Shown: in pieces, positions 1 to 13,290 of the stretch | Position numbering within the stretch: position 1 is the first letter of the stretch | Layout: every line of letters begins with the position of its first letter | Origin: Loxodes magnus | Taxonomy: Eukaryota; Ciliophora; Karyorelictea; Loxodida; Loxodidae | Assembly (NCBI GenBank): GCA_946699065.1 | Contig: CAMPDV010002390.1 | Coordinates: 1 to 64,000 of the forward strand | Reading direction: 5' to 3' | Length of the DNA: 64,000 nucleotides | Program-made: the position numbers and the translations under genes | The notes under the pieces: model-generated | The model's database searches: none | What the model was told of the DNA's origin: nothing | The model's input: the letters and a program-made list of their open reading frames with translations, nothing else

Positions 1-3000
1 ATCCTTCTAGCTAATTTTAAAAATAATTTTATGCCTATGAAGTATAAATTTTGACAATTAAAAGTTAATTAAAAGTAAAGTTTTCTTTAACTTTTGAAAA
101 CTGACTATAGCACTATAACTTATTATTATTTAAAAGAAATACTTACTCGCACTTAAAAAATGTTTAACCAACCTCTTTTATGATTATTTTATGATAAAGA
201 ATATAAAATAATTAGAGTCACAAAATATTAGAATTAAAGTAAAATCTCAACTTTATTATAAATCCCTTACTTATAAAGATAAATTGATATACTCTTGTAA
301 AAGCTAACTTTTTTGGGGCTTGTTTTAAAAAGCCTATTTATTTATTTTTATTAACTTTTGAAAGTTTTAGAATAAGTAGAAAATATAAATGTATAAATGA
401 ACTTTTATTCAATAAACAGAGAAAATAAATGTAATATCATATAAAAAATAATTTGAACCAACTAGAATTTTATACTAAAAGCGCTATACAATTATTTATG
501 ATGCTTTGACTATAAAGGAGTAATAAGCACAAAGATTATAAGCTTTTATAAGATCTTATAAAAGGGAAATAATTTAAAATTTAATAGACTTTGATAGCTT
601 AAAAAATTGAAAGGCTAATATAATATATTAATAATCATACAAGCAGTTTTAATGGTAGTTAATTAAGCTAATTAACTAATGTAGAAATAATTTTAAGTTA
701 GTACAATGAAACTATTAAATTTGAGTTGATTATTATATTATTTATTAAAAGCTTTAAAGAATGTTTTTATTTTATTATCATTCCAATTTAACTTTTAAAA
801 TGAATATCATGGAAAGTTTCAAAAATTGTTTTTAAAATAGCATTCAAATAGGCTTATTTTACTCATAATGATGCTATTATATAAAAGGGAAAGTTTCATG
901 CAAAAGCTTCGTCCAAAAAGGAAATTATGGAGGGAGTGGAATTTGATGGATATAACGTTTTCACAATAAAAAAGGAATTAATAGATGTTAGATAGGAAAC
1001 TTTACTGAAGATAGATATCTATAAAAAGGATTATATAAGCACGAGATTGTTTATTTAGGAAAGTGATTTAGAAGACTGGAAAAAGAATAAGATAAATTTA
1101 AACTACAAAAAGTGAATGAACCTAATAAAGATGCATTCACTATAATTAATTATTATTTCAAAAGATTATTCTTTCCTTTTATATAAATTTAACTTAAACT
1201 TACTTAGCAAAGATTATTTATAGAGATGAGTGTTAATCCTATACCTGGCAGCTTGTATTTTAGATAATATTTTCGATATTTTAATATGATAATACTTAAT
1301 TTAATCCTTCAATTATTGAAATATACTCTTTTTCTGGTTCTTTAATACTATAATTATTTTAATTTATATTAATTAGATATTTTATAAGCTACATATAGTA
1401 AATACTTAAAATAAACCTAAGTTAATAAATTTTAAAATAACTTCAGTCAATCAAGAGAAAATAATAGGCCAATTTGTCAACGTAGAAGCAAGAATTATTT
1501 ATAAAAAGCAAATAGAATTAAAAAAGACAAACTCAGTAGAAAATTTCATACTGAAAAGCAAAAAAAAGGAATAAAATAATTAAAAGACTTAGAAATTAGA
1601 TATAACTACTATTTAATAGAATGTAATAAATAATTTGCATATACTGTTATATACATTCCCAAATATTAGTTATACAATTAAACTATCATAAGCTACTTTA
1701 TTTCAAATCAAATATAGTAATACTTAATGAATAAAAGCATCATCTATAAACTATAATGTAATAAGACAATTAAATTTCTTTTAATTTCTAAAGGAAATTA
1801 AAGACTTAATGCTATGAAAAATTTAAGTTATATCCATACTCATAACTATTTTTAAATTTTTATTAATTAAATACTAATAGCAATAAAGAAATATGTAAGT
1901 AATCCATTATGACGAAGAATAAATTAGTTAAAATTATTTACAAAATCTATAAATAAAGTTTGGATTGCTAAGCTTTCTAAATCTAGAAAAAAGCAGATTA
2001 AAATGAAAAAATCAAATAAAAAGAAATAATTATTAATCAAAAGAATAAGATAAAGGAAATATAAATAAACTTTTGATGATGAAGCAGTAATAATTAGTAG
2101 CTTTAATAAATCTTTATCTCAAATACTTGATTAAGGTAACTACAATATACAACTTAAATTAATTTTAAATCAAACTAAAGCTTTCCATTATTATTTTTAG
2201 CTATCTTTATTTCTTAAATGGTAATACTTATACCTTTTAGTTAAAACTTTAATATATCCAAACTTTAAGCTTTTAAAACTCAATATTTGCTTAGGTTATA
2301 CTAGGCTTATTTGTCCCTATATAATAGCTAAAATCTTTAATAAATTTTTAGCAAAACTAAGATAAAGCAACTCTTATGATTACAGAAGAGTCAATTACAT
2401 AAATAGTTTAATTATTATCTCATCTTAAAATCATAAAGAGTCAACTATATAAATAAGTTTATGAGCAAAATACCATAATAATGTTGCAAACCTTTTAGCA
2501 AAAATACTCAAATAATTAAAAATATATTAATACAAAACTTTTTTGGTTTAAACATCTATTAAAATCTAGATTCATGTTGGTTAATCCAAATTTGCCTTGG
2601 CTATTAACTTTATACATGTGTTGTCTAATAAATAAAATAGAACCATTAAATCATATACTATTATATTTACTAAATTATAGCTAAAACTTGTATTAATAAT
2701 TATACTAAAATAAAATAGAACTAAAACTAATTTATATAAATACCTTTAAACTCTTGGCCTGGCTTTATATTATTAAAGCTAGCAAATAAGTTATTAACAT
2801 TAATAATTAGAAATTTATGAGATCATAAAATTAATATCCCATTACATAATTTATGAAAACATCTAAAAGCGTAAAATCAGTTTGGATTATAGATGAGTTT
2901 TAAATAGACTTACTTGAATGTTGCTCGTATTAATAGTGATTTGGGAAATTTACAAAGAAAATAAATAATTTGAAATTAGATTTTTAAGCCAAATAAATAG

Positions 3001-4332
3001 AAATTCAAAGTTTGTTTACCTAAATAAACAATAAGCATCTAATTTAACCAAATTTAGATGAATTTGTTGGTAAGTGCAATATTAAATTCTTTTAAGGATA
3101 GAATAATAAATGTTGCTGTCTATTATTTTAATTTTGACTTATTCAAAGAGAAGGCCATTTAAATTGTAAAATTTTCGTCATATTCAAAACTTTAAAATGT
3201 TGTAAATTTCTATGCAATAAAAAAGCATAATTAAGGTGATTCTTTATTATGAAGATTTAAAGGCAATTTGGAATTTTGATTTGCTTAAATCAATTTCTTT
3301 AGTTAGATTTTAATTAATTTAATACAATTTTAAGTATTATACTAAAGTAAAGGACAAATCAATTGTCTTAAGATATTGATGACTTTCTTAAATCATAGCT
3401 ATATAATGAAAGGTATTCAAATATAAGAATTAAATTGATTTCACTTAATCCAAAATAAATGTACCTTTGAAGAAATTTTAAGCATTACTAGTTTCATTTT
3501 AATTTATCCAATACTTAATGCAATTTTTATTTATGGAAACTTTAGTCTCTTATAGTCGAATACGAATTGATAATGAATCATAAATGGAAATTTATACAAT
3601 TTCATTGCAAATAATTTTAAGTTTAAAGCTATTCAAATGTGATTTTCTTTATGAACAGCAATATAGTTTAAGCTTATTAATTTATTGTTAACCATAATAG
3701 TTTACAGTTGTTGTATTCATATCTATTTATAGATTCATAAAGCTACAAGTAAATTATTTAGATTTTAAAACATAAGCAGATTAAATACATAAGATAAATA
3801 GAAGTTATGCATTATTTAATTTTACTTGTATACTGATTTAATTCTTTATTAGCCGTAAAAGATCTCTTTAAGTACTTTAATCATTTTAATTTTTTTCTTT
3901 TTCCAAGTTGATAAAAATCAGTTATTTACTCCTGGTCATAGGACTTGGTAATTGTTAGCTATAGAAATGAAATTTTAGCACTTCTATGCTTATTGGTATT
4001 CTTAATCTTGCTTCTTTAAAAATAGTGTAAATATATCTAGCTCTATAATTCTAACCCTGCCTTTTTATAAAGAATTATACTAAATCTTCTTTAACTAAAA
4101 TTATTTACCACATTTTATTCTAATTCAATCTGACAATAAAATAAAAGCAATAAAGATATAAGTACTTAGCTTAAAATTCCTAGAATAAAATGCATATAAT
4201 TTGAAAAAATAGAAAGTATATTATTTTAATGTTTGCTCTCTTTATTAACTACTCATTGAATACGTATTTTTTGCAATAAAAAAGCATAAAATTTGTCATT
4301 AGGATTTAGTATATTATTATATTTAATATAAA
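1..4332. other. AT-rich stretch, no convincing gene
   Basis: Very AT-rich sequence with long readable frames under a TGA-only stop code. The predicted residues are dominated by K, N, I, L, F, Y, Q and S, as base composition alone would give. One patch near 883-1115 looks different and is listed separately. Imperfect direct repeats around 2365-2460 contain the word AGAGTCAA twice. No RNA gene or mobile-element end was recognised. Confidence 0.55.
883..1115 (+). pseudogene. possible coding remnant, unknown protein
   Basis: One frame that ends in TGA at 1113-1115 gives about 75 residues unusually rich in E, D, G and V for this region, with segments such as KKEIMEGVEFDGYNVF and IQESDLEDWKK. The other two frames here are rich in R, W and Q, as expected for shadow frames. 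The frame can be read back to an ATG at 498 with one hydrophobic segment, but the upstream part has a composition close to background. I do not recognise a family. It could be the 3' end of a decayed gene or a mobile-element ORF. Chance remains possible. Confidence 0.3.
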
Positions 4333-4482
4333 ATGGATATCGGCTGCGATCAGAGAACTAGTAGGTAATCTGGTGCAGTGTATACTGCATTGCGAATAAT
4401 CTCGCACTAGATGTCCCCACAGGAAAGGGTGTATAAGCTCAGTTGAGACATGCCTAACTTACCCCGATGGTTCTCTCTAGAA
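4333..4482 (+). ncRNA. GC-rich structured RNA-like segment (SINE head?)
   Basis: A GC island in a very AT-rich background. The outer stem pairs AGAGAAC near 4352 with GTTCTCT near 4472. Inside it, TCTGGTGC near 4370 pairs with GCACTAGA near 4403, and between them TGCAGT-GTAT-ACTGCA is a perfect hairpin. Near 4437 the string AAGCTCAGTTG resembles a tRNA A box, and GGTTCTCTCTA about 30 nt later is a weak B-box-like string. I see structure and a possible internal pol III promoter, but no match to a known RNA. It is followed directly by sequence ending in the tail shared with the elements near 47.6 and 61.7 kb, so it may be the head of a retroposon. Confidence 0.5.
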
Positions 4483-4745
4483 GTATGAAAATTTTACTGA
4501 AGGGCATTCTAATGAATTAATTACTAATTCTTATTTGGAGCTTATTCAAGAAGACTGGAACTTTTAATTCAAGCCTCAAGGATAAGCTTTAATAAGAAGA
4601 TTCACCATTTGGAGAAGCTGATGTGACTCATTGGACAGCTTGAATTTTAGCAAGAAATGTGAGAACAATTTTTTCTAATATTAAATATTAATATTGAAAG
4701 AGATGCAAGCCAACAAGGTGCTACGCGCTCTATAATCATATTTAT
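4333..4745 (+). mobile_element. SINE-like element, diverged tail
   Basis: The segment ends with CAACAAGGTGCTACGCGCTC TATAATCA at about 4711-4738. The same tail, with its stem-loop, closes the elements at 47276-47600 and 61190-61685. The head here (the structured segment 4333-4482) is unrelated to theirs, so only the 3' end is common, which is typical of SINEs that borrow the 3' end of a partner LINE. The stem here has one mismatch. The middle part, 4483-4675, has a frame with a coding-like composition (it contains SYLELIQEDWNF). No clear target-site duplication was found. Confidence 0.5.
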
Positions 4746-4797
4746 TTAAAATTTAGCAGGAAGAGTTGTTTCTTATATACTCTTGTATAAATAGAAT

Positions 4798-5831
4798 ATG
4801 GAAGAAGACTTGTAAGAGTTTTCTTAGAGTTCCAAAAAAGGATCTAAAAGCATCATATTTCAGTTATAGTTAAAAAAGGGTATCAGAAAGACGTCACACT
4901 AAACAGGAGTCTCAACTTCTTAAGAGAAACCTAGGAAATAGGTTGAGAACATTATTCACTCTGAAATCTCTGAATTCACTACTGAATAGTAAAAAAGCTA
5001 AGAATGGCTTATTAAATAAGCGTTGAACCTCCATGAAAACGTTAAAATTCTCAAGAAAAAAATACTAATGGATAATATAGAAATAGCAGAAGAAATATAA
5101 TTGAGATTAATGTTCTAAGTGAGATAACCAAATACCTTCAGAATATATCATAGGACTAGAACTATTAGCCTTAGAATTAATAATAAGAACAAAATAAACT
5201 AATCGAAAAATAGATTAAATAAAAGAAAATTAACGAAAACTGCAATTTAAACTGATTAAAAAGAACAAAGAATCGATATTATTAAAATGGATTAAGATAG
5301 GACCCGACAGTCAAGTTTAATAAGAATAAATAAGAAATCTTATTACTAAACATCTTTTAAGAAGATGCAAATAAATTATTAATATCAAATAAGAATATTG
5401 AAAATAGCAAAGATAGGAGCAAGAAAAAATGAAAAGATAGCAGTAAATGAAACTAAGGAAAGAAAGAAAAAAATCTTTCTGTGATGAGCTAGGATAATCT
5501 TACAAGAAAAAAGAATACGAGTAATGTCTGAGAATTGGTAGATTTTTGGATGTATGCAGGCAGGAATTGAGAACGTAGGAGCATTTAAACTTTTATTTTA
5601 TCTTTGGAGAGATCTGGAGATTGGTCGAAAAAGGTCGAAAATCCTTCAAGAGCTTAGAATATTTTAATTACATACTTTTGGATCAAACCTCAAAATTTTA
5701 GAAAAATAGACTGGAAACCCAAAGATTAAAAACAAAAAATTGATTATGTTATTTATTAGTTGAAAATAAGTTATAAATTCATGAGGATAACGGAAAAATA
5801 TTATTATTAAGATATTAAGTTAAGCATTTGA
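4798..5831 (+). pseudogene. ORF1-like basic coiled-coil protein, frameshifted
   Basis: The frame starting at ATG 4798 reads MEEDLQEFSQSSKKGSKS and on through a helical, E/K-rich stretch for about 100 codons. Near 5095 the coding-like frame moves by one register and continues with EINVLSEITKYLQN to a TGA at 5829-5831. The first part has the acidic/polar composition of real genes in this window; the second is more Q- and K-rich, with in-frame TGAs read as W. No zinc knuckle is seen. Its position right behind a SINE-like element, and its similarity in style to the single-ORF retroelements, suggest a retroelement ORF1. It ends 142 bp from the stop codon of the convergent histidine kinase. The family is not recognised. 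Confidence 0.4.
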
Positions 5832-5972
5832 TAAGGTAAAAAGATTTCTAATAAAAATGTTCTTTAATTCCTAAAATAGTTTGATAATCAGTGGTATCAG
5901 CAAGTTTTCTATTTTAGTTTAAACCATTTGACTAATTAAAGTCTGCAAAAGAAATTAATTGAAAATTAGAAG

Positions 5973-8416
5973 TCACTGTTCATATTTTCTTATTTCTTGC
6001 AAAATCGTAGAACTTTGGGAAGGTTTGAACAATACCTTATTCATCCCTGCTTTCAAACATCTTTCAACATCTTGCTCATAAGAATAAGCTGTATATCCTA
6101 TTATAGCTCCTTGATATCCGAGGTATCTTATTGCTTTTGTTGCCTTCCAGCCATCTAAAACTGGCATTTCGCAGTCCATTATTATTACTTGAAACTCTTT
6201 ACAGCAAGTATTTAATGCTCTTTAATTAACAATATTCAAAGCTTCTTACCCATTTTTTGCTGTTTTGAACGTGTAATTATTATTAGTTAGAACTTCCGAC
6301 AATATCATTCTAATTATTTCTGAGTCATCTACTATTAGAATTTTTTCACATAAGCACTAATTTGACAAGCAGCTTAAATTTATTTAGCCTTTTTTTAAGT
6401 TTTCAAAAGAAGGAGTTTAAGACTAATATGAATTTGAATTTATTTGGGAAATAGTAAGAAACTTCCTAATTCCTTAAGTTTTCTATTTAATTTTTATATT
6501 TCTCTACTACTATAAATATTTTTTTCTCCTGCATAACTCTTTTTATATTTTTCGATCTTACGGTAAATATAAACTTGCTATACTTGTTTACTTATGATTT
6601 TATCTTTATATTTTTATTTCCAAGTTGCAATGCTATCTTCTACGCTATATATAGTCCCATTCCACTTCCTTAAGGTTTGTCTAAATCTATTTCTTGTCTA
6701 TCAAATAATTATTCAAATAAGCATCTTTATTTTTCTTCGCTTATTCCAATTCCGCTATCTTTTACTCAGATTTTATAGTTTACGAAATCATCATTTTCTT
6801 CTTCTTAAGTTTATGACTTTTATATTCCAAGATAAATGAATCCTTAGTTAGTATATTTCAAAGAATTCTGTAATAGAATTTGTAGTATGAACAGAATCTT
6901 TTGCTTGTCAGTTGAAATTTCTTCAGAAACGTCAAACTTTTTGAATTATAGTAACTTGATAGGCTTGCTTTGTATATGAAATTTGATAGTTTTAAAGGCT
7001 TCTTCGAACAAGTCTTTAACATTAATGACATCATATACCAGCTTGGGTTTTTCATCTTATAAGAACTAAGTTAAGGAGAGTGTCATATTGATTAAGTTTT
7101 GGGTCTCTTATTCTATAATTTCCGCTTTTTGGTTACATTAACTAGCAATTTTTTCTCAATTTCCTCACATTAAAGATTCCTTTCTCTAGTTTATACTTTA
7201 TTTAACATGATCTTAAATTTTAACTATTTCATTAAGACTAAAAGTAAGACTTTTCTAGTAGTTATAGAGATTAACTTACGTTTACTTATTATTTTCATAG
7301 TTTTCTTTATAGGAATCTTTAAGAGATTCTTCCTTAATCTCGTTATCAGTTTTGATATCTTTAATTTTAAAAGTTTATAAGTAGCTTTAGATTTGCTAAG
7401 CTGCGTTCATTATTAGAGTAGCAGGATGTCTCACTTAATGGTTAAACTCTCGTAAAAATAGAGTTTTATACTTGTTTGAAAGATCTTATCGTTCTGCATT
7501 ATAGGTCTCAGTTAGATCATTAATATTAAGCATAACAGCTTCTTCATTATCTCAAAGAGTGTTAATAGCCTAGACTTACAAATACATCAACCTCTAATAA
7601 TCTGATTAATTCCAGAACTTCTACACTTTAACTACAAAATAGTCAGACTACTCTTAGCTCCTAGAAGCGATGTACTAATTTAAAGAACTTTTAAATCTTT
7701 CTTTATTATTCTGAGTAAATTCCGCTTTATCAAGAAAGTCATAGAATTGAGAGATGTCTATCATTTTTTGAATAAGCTTGTTGCTGTACATTATCTAGTT
7801 ACTGCTATAAATGATTATTCCAGTGTTGCTGTATTCTGTTAGAAACTTAAAAGTCTTTACTTGCTTCTATATCACCAAATGCTTTTCAAACAGGTCTTTT
7901 GTAAATTAATTGTCATTTATTATCGTGCAGTAGCTAACTCCGAAGGCTATAAAGAGAGTTATGAAATGCTCTTAGTTAAGCTAGTAAATAAATCCAGTCC
8001 ATAATGAAAGTCCTAGGCTAGTTAAGATTTCTAGAGTAAGGAAAAAGAGTGAGACTTTTAAGTTCTTAAGGTATAAATTATTGAACATAGGGATAAGCAG
8101 TACTAAAATGAAAGAAAGCCAGGTAGAGTCAATATCGTAAAATGAGCATTTAATAGCTTTAAGCATGAAATACAAAAAAAAATACTAAGGAAGGCACCGT
8201 ACTATTTTTGAAGTACTTCCAGGAAATCCTAATAACTTCCAATAAAATAATTCGAACTATAGCCAATAAAATTTATCAAATACCAGAATAGAACATCAAG
8301 CTATGTAAGAGATAGTAATAAATAGAGGGAGTTATAATGTAATAGAAAAAGAACTGTTCATTTTTAATGCATTAGCCTATAAACTCTTGGTATTTTTTTT
8401 CTTTTTCATTTTCCAT
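5973..8416 (-). pseudogene. hybrid histidine kinase, copy A (two 1-nt indels)
   Basis: This is a homologue of the intact kinase at 17595-20030: N-terminal membrane segments, a sensor region, a histidine kinase core and a C-terminal receiver. The start ATG at 8414-8416 reads MENEKEKKYQEF, which matches YQEF in the intact copy. The receiver carries VDDSE, MDCEMPVLDGW, YTAY and FKPS and stops on TGA at 5973-5975. Two homopolymers break the frame: nine A at 8174-8182 and seven T at 6519-6525. Removing one base from each gives 2442 nt, divisible by three and equal to copy D in length. The kinase core and receiver are almost identical to copy B, whereas the membrane and linker parts are diverged. 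It is either a recent pseudogene or an intact gene with two sequencing errors. Family-level function: autophosphorylation on His, transfer to the receiver Asp, signalling at a membrane. Confidence 0.85.
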
Positions 8417-11400
8417 TTTTTATAAGCAATATTTATAAACCTAAGCAATTGGCTAAGATAAATGCTTCATATTGCTATATCAAACTATTTTAAAATAGGT
8501 ATAAAATACTTTTATAAAGGAAGCATTTATTTCTTCATCATTAGGAAAAATTTAATAAAGCGCTTAAAAAACTGATAAGGGAGGATAAAAATATCCCATC
8601 TAATGAATTTTTAGCCTTAGGTTTCATTTTTAATCACAAATCTGGCTTCAAGCAAGGATAAAAAGAACCTTGTATTAATTTAGTTAAATAAAAGAAATAA
8701 TTTCTATCATTAGCTATTTCAGTTCTAAGTAATAAGCTTTTAATACTATTTTCTTTTATACGGATAAACTAATAATTTGTAGTTATATTAAAGCTATATT
8801 TATAAGCTTAACTGCAAAAAGGCTTAGATATATTAATTATAAATAAAGAGATTTATATTAGAAGCTTGAAAATATTAGGCTAAAGTTGGAAGTCTAGATT
8901 AAAGCATTAAATGAAAAGAGGACTTTCCCTTACATAATTTTCCTTAATAATAAGAGGCTTCAAATATAATCTACACTAATTTAAGGCTATAAGTATTAAC
9001 TGATTATAGTATTATATGTGTTAGCGTTAATATCTTTAATAAAAGTAATTCTATAAAAACACTTTTCTAAGCTATTTTTAAATAAAAATCTACATTATTT
9101 TGTTTCCAGAATATTGTCTAAATTTATAAAACTGCATATATAGCAAAAAAATTAGATATACAGATGAAAGCTTGGCTTAAGCTTATATTATAATTTGAAT
9201 TAATAAGATAATATAAAATGAAAATATAGCCCTCTGGCTGATATTATGATCTACAATTTTTTTTATTTATATTTTACACTAAAAAAGGAAAATCCGACAG
9301 TTAGAAAAAATGTTAAGGTTTGAAAATTAAGATAGACGAAAAAAGAGATAGATACTAAATAATTATCCTCTATATAATTAGCGATTTTCTTAGTAATGCT
9401 AAGAAGAATTTAAATTCTAATTTATGGGAATGTATTTTTAAATTAAGGACTCAGGCTGTAATAGTCTATTATTCTCAAATTTAAATATTTTAGAATATAA
9501 TATTAATAGCTATCTAAAACATATAAGGCTTTAAATATATGCTAGTGGTGTTTTTTTCTGATTTAATAAGCTTTTTAATTGAAATAGTTGAGAAAATTTA
9601 TTTATTCAAGTCCTTTAAAAAGATATTGTAAACTTATTTAAGAAGTCTATCTTAGCTAAAAGAAAATGAAATTTAAGCGAATAAATTTCTTTCGTTGCTT
9701 TTCCTCGATATTAGTTTTGCATAAATGAGTAAGATGCATATTTTTAATTTTTATTAAATTTGAAAATAATTATATCATGACTTAAAATTCTTCCTTTCTT
9801 AGCTATCTTTGTAACTAAGTTTTAATCAATTATTAGTGAGAAAAAAATTTAATTTTAGCTCTAGTTAGTCTTACTAAAAGTCTTCAAACTACCTAGTTAA
9901 TTTCTTAGTTTATATTTTTAAAATTTTAACATTTGTTTTGTTTTTATGAGCCTATAATCTAAACTTTAAACTTATAATATCACTCCTTGTATATCATGTT
10001 CTTTATATAAATGTAAGTTAAATATAAATCTATTTAAACTGATCCAATATCCAATCTAAAAACTACATCGAAATTTACTATTGTTATACTATTATACCTT
10101 CCAAATAATTCTAAATATATGAACTCTTATTTTGCTAGTTAGACATAAACTTTTATTCAGTTTCTCATTTATTTTTTCCTTCTATATACATTTCTGAAGA
10201 CTATATTTTCTTAATTCTTTTAATGGTCTAAATACATAAAATCTAGTAGTAAGTTATTTACTTGAAGTACGACAGATAGATTATGCAAAGTATTTATCAT
10301 TAAAAAAGTTCTCCTATATATTCTTCACTCTAACCTTATTCTTAAGTGTCTTGTAAAACAAATTAGCTGAGAACTTTATAATTTAAGCTCTTTAAGTGCT
10401 TTTAATATTAATTTTAAGTTCAGAAATGCTTAATTCTGATTTAGTTCATCATATGCTTAAAATAGTTATTATAGCAGAAATTTTAAGATCTTAATATATT
10501 CTATACTAAAATAACCTAAAATATAGCCTTTTGTTAGGACTATTAATAAATTTATCATCACCTTCTCTTTAGGATGCATTAGATAAGTATTAATTATCTA
10601 AAATTGTATTTAATTTGCTCTTAATTTAGTTTTAGGTAAAAATAACTCTTATGAATATAAGCAGGATTAAGGGGCATTGCTTATTATTTATGCAGCTTTT
10701 AAAAGAACTTCATCTATCCTCTTTCGAGCTTTAAGGATTTAAGTGTAGCATTTCATGGATTTCTAATTAATTTGGTCATACTATCTTCATTATAAAGTAT
10801 CCATAAGAGATATTTAGGTTTAATAACTTTAAGAGTGATGAGTCTTTTAGTACATTCAAGTACTTTATAATTTTTATTCTTTAGGTGTAATTTTTTCTAA
10901 AGATACCATATTATTCAGCTGGCTCGATTTTCATATTTTTCATAAAATGACTATACTATTTCCTATATAATGAAAACAAAATAAAGCATGATTTGTTAAT
11001 TTTATTAATTGGTATTACTCTTTTTTATTAATTTAATGATATATAAGCTTATATTGAGTATACCAACTAAATGTTTTAAGAAAAAGTAGTTTTTATTTAT
11101 CAGTCACAGTTATCAATTTAAGCTTTTATTTCAATTTTATTTTCTCATTTAAAGCAGTTCTAAAATTGACTTTACTTAAATACTTTAAAATCCTGTGTAT
11201 TATGAAATTATGATGATAGACTATTAAAGTACTAAGAAACTAGAATTTTCCTATGATTTTTCATGATTTAAGTATATTAATTCCTTGGTATTTGATTTAT
11301 TTAATAAATTAGGTTTTTTTATTATTAACTGTAGAACAAGGTCTGATATAAATTCAGCTATATATGTGCTTATGATTTTTAACCTGAATGTTGACATAAC

Positions 11401-12590
11401 TTCAGTTGCTAAAATAACTACCAAGGAATTAAAAGACTCTTGAATGAAAGTATTCTTTTATCGAAATGTAAAGAAGGGAATTATAAGTCAAAAGCTAAAT
11501 AGAAAAGGATAGCTATATACTTGTATTTGCTATTTCAATTATTTGTTTTTCCTGAAGAAGGAAGTGATAGGTTTTAAGACTTTCTTTTGAATTAAAAGAT
11601 CTAACTATAATAATAAGGTTATCATGAGAATTACTTATGCAAAAGTATTTAAAATATAGATTAAAAGTAAAGAAGTATAACTTGAACTTTGAATTAAGAT
11701 AGAGGGGTATTAAAATAAAATAGAGTCTATTGAGTATCTTATGAAATTTTATAATAAGCTTATAAAAGAACAATAAACCAACTTTCAACTATTATTACTA
11801 TTGAGATTCAATTAGTTACTCTATTAATACAAGACAAATAATCAAACTTTTAATAAAAATCCTTTTATGTCAAGCTTAGCTATTTTTAGAGATAATTTAT
11901 CGAGGATAAGCACTTATAAATTTAATCTCTGTGGTACTTTAAGAAGATTTTTAATACAATTTATTGTGAAACATTTAATAAGTATTATTATTTAAGTGCC
12001 CTTACAAGCTAAAGGGGATAAATAAAATCTTTTAGTAGGTTGTTTTAATATAGATGCTTTAGAAAGATAAATAAGCCTTTAAAATCACAATTAGTATCAA
12101 GTAAAATCAGAAAAAGGTTAAAAGCAAATTTAATAAGTTTATTAAGGAAAAATAATTAATATAAGTAGTTTACCTTATATAACCATAAGTGTCTGATAGA
12201 GAATTTTTGGAGGCTTCGATCAAGCGGATTAAAATTAAAATTAATTTAATAAAAGGCAACAACAAAAGCATTCTAGATTAGTGTAACAAAGACCTAAATT
12301 TCTCTTTAACATCAAATTAAAAACAAAAAAAAATAGAAAATTTGGGATTTAAAGTCTTTTAATACCTCTTAGAAAAGTTAATATAAATTAAAGGATATAA
12401 TCTAAACTTTTATACTTAAAGAAAAAAGATTCTAATAAGCTTAAGAACTTGTATATATAAATAAACTTTAGTTAAATTATTAAATTTATAAAGTTCCTTT
12501 ATTTATAATAAAGCATTTAATATATCTTTTAATATAAATTTTATTATTTCTTAATTTTTTCTTTTTTATTTAAATTAATTAATTAATTTC
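8417..12590. other. AT-rich spacer, no supported gene
   Basis: The stretch is full of TGA-bounded frames on the + strand (for example 9218-9763, 10651-10950, 11263-11685 and 11741-12196). Their residue composition sits at the level expected from AT content, so I do not call them genes. A patch at about 8540-8690 (NKALKKLIREDKNIPSNEF) is somewhat more coding-like but has no start codon. No repeat boundary or RNA was recognised. Confidence 0.5.
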
Positions 12591-12603
12591 ACTAAACAAG
12601 TTT

Positions 12604-12890
12604 TTGGACTGGAAACTCCTTTCCGGTTGCACGACTAGACGCTCTCTTTTTATGGAATAACGGGGATATCCTGTTGTGTTCCAGGCACAGCTGCTAGGGA
12701 GCTCCGTTGCTATGAGCAGCCAGGCTCCAAGTCCCTACCAAGAGCGGATAATCTCAAAGATAGCGTTCCCTTCAGAAAATGACTCTGACCAGGGACTTTC
12801 TCAGAGACAGGAAAGGAACTTGTTCCTAGCCATAAAACCAGAAAATTTAGTCACGAAGGTCATTCTCAGCTCCCACCATCTTTTCAATTA
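12604..12890 (+). ncRNA. GC-rich structured RNA gene candidate
   Basis: About 285 bp near 50% GC, flanked by very AT-rich DNA on both sides. Several stems are visible. ACTGGAAA pairs with TTTCCGGT across the loop CTCC at 12608-12627. TGGAA near 12653 pairs with TTCCA. TAGGGA near 12694 pairs with TCCCTA near 12733. CTCTGA near 12782 pairs with TCAGAG, and GGAAC-TT-GTTCC is a small hairpin near 12815. T-runs follow on the + strand (CTTTTC, then TTTTTT), which would suit pol III termination. Its size suits SRP RNA, RNase P/MRP RNA or U3, but I could not place the diagnostic motifs of any of these. A GC-rich retroposon head is the alternative. Confidence 0.5.
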
Positions 12891-13290
12891 TTTTTTATTT
12901 AAATAAATAAAAATATTTAGTATCTTAGATTTTATTTTACAATAATTTCCGATTTAGTATATTCCTCATAAGTATAAAACTGTTTTTATAAAGTTTTTAT
13001 TATTTATTTTTTAAATCTTCTTTCATAGCTTACCTTTCGTTTTAGATTTATTTGGTTTATTATATTTTAGTTTTTATCTAAGTTCTTAAATTTTTATTAT
13101 CCGCTAGCATAAGAATTCCATCTTAAAAATTTTTACTTTACGTTGCTATTAAATTTTATTTTAGGATTTAGGATTTAGAATTTTTGATTATTTTTTGCAG
13201 CTCTCCCATACTTTATTATAAGCCAGCTAATTTCATCCGACTTTATAAATCATGAAATTCCTCATTTAATAGACAAAAAAACTTATGTAA

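Noticed and set aside
1286-4290. A frame readable for about 1000 codons (TGA taken as Trp) between kinase A and the window start
   Set aside because: D+E+G+A+V+P+T make up only about 13% of residues where I counted, which is what AT-rich non-coding DNA gives; the confirmed kinase is near 28%. No homology is visible and TGAs are scattered without pattern.
4340-4352. GGCTGCGATCA resembles the start of plant 5S rRNA
   Set aside because: The match covers only about 11 nt; the internal 5S promoter region and the rest of the molecule are absent.
11513-11788. 91-aa minus-strand frame under the standard code
   Set aside because: No motif, background composition, and no element or homologue to support it.
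8430-12196. A series of + strand ATG-to-TGA frames of 86-181 aa (for example 9218-9763, 10651-10950, 11263-11685, 11741-12196)
   Set aside because: With TGA as the only stop, frames of this size are expected by chance. Composition is at background (about 15-19% for the same residue set).
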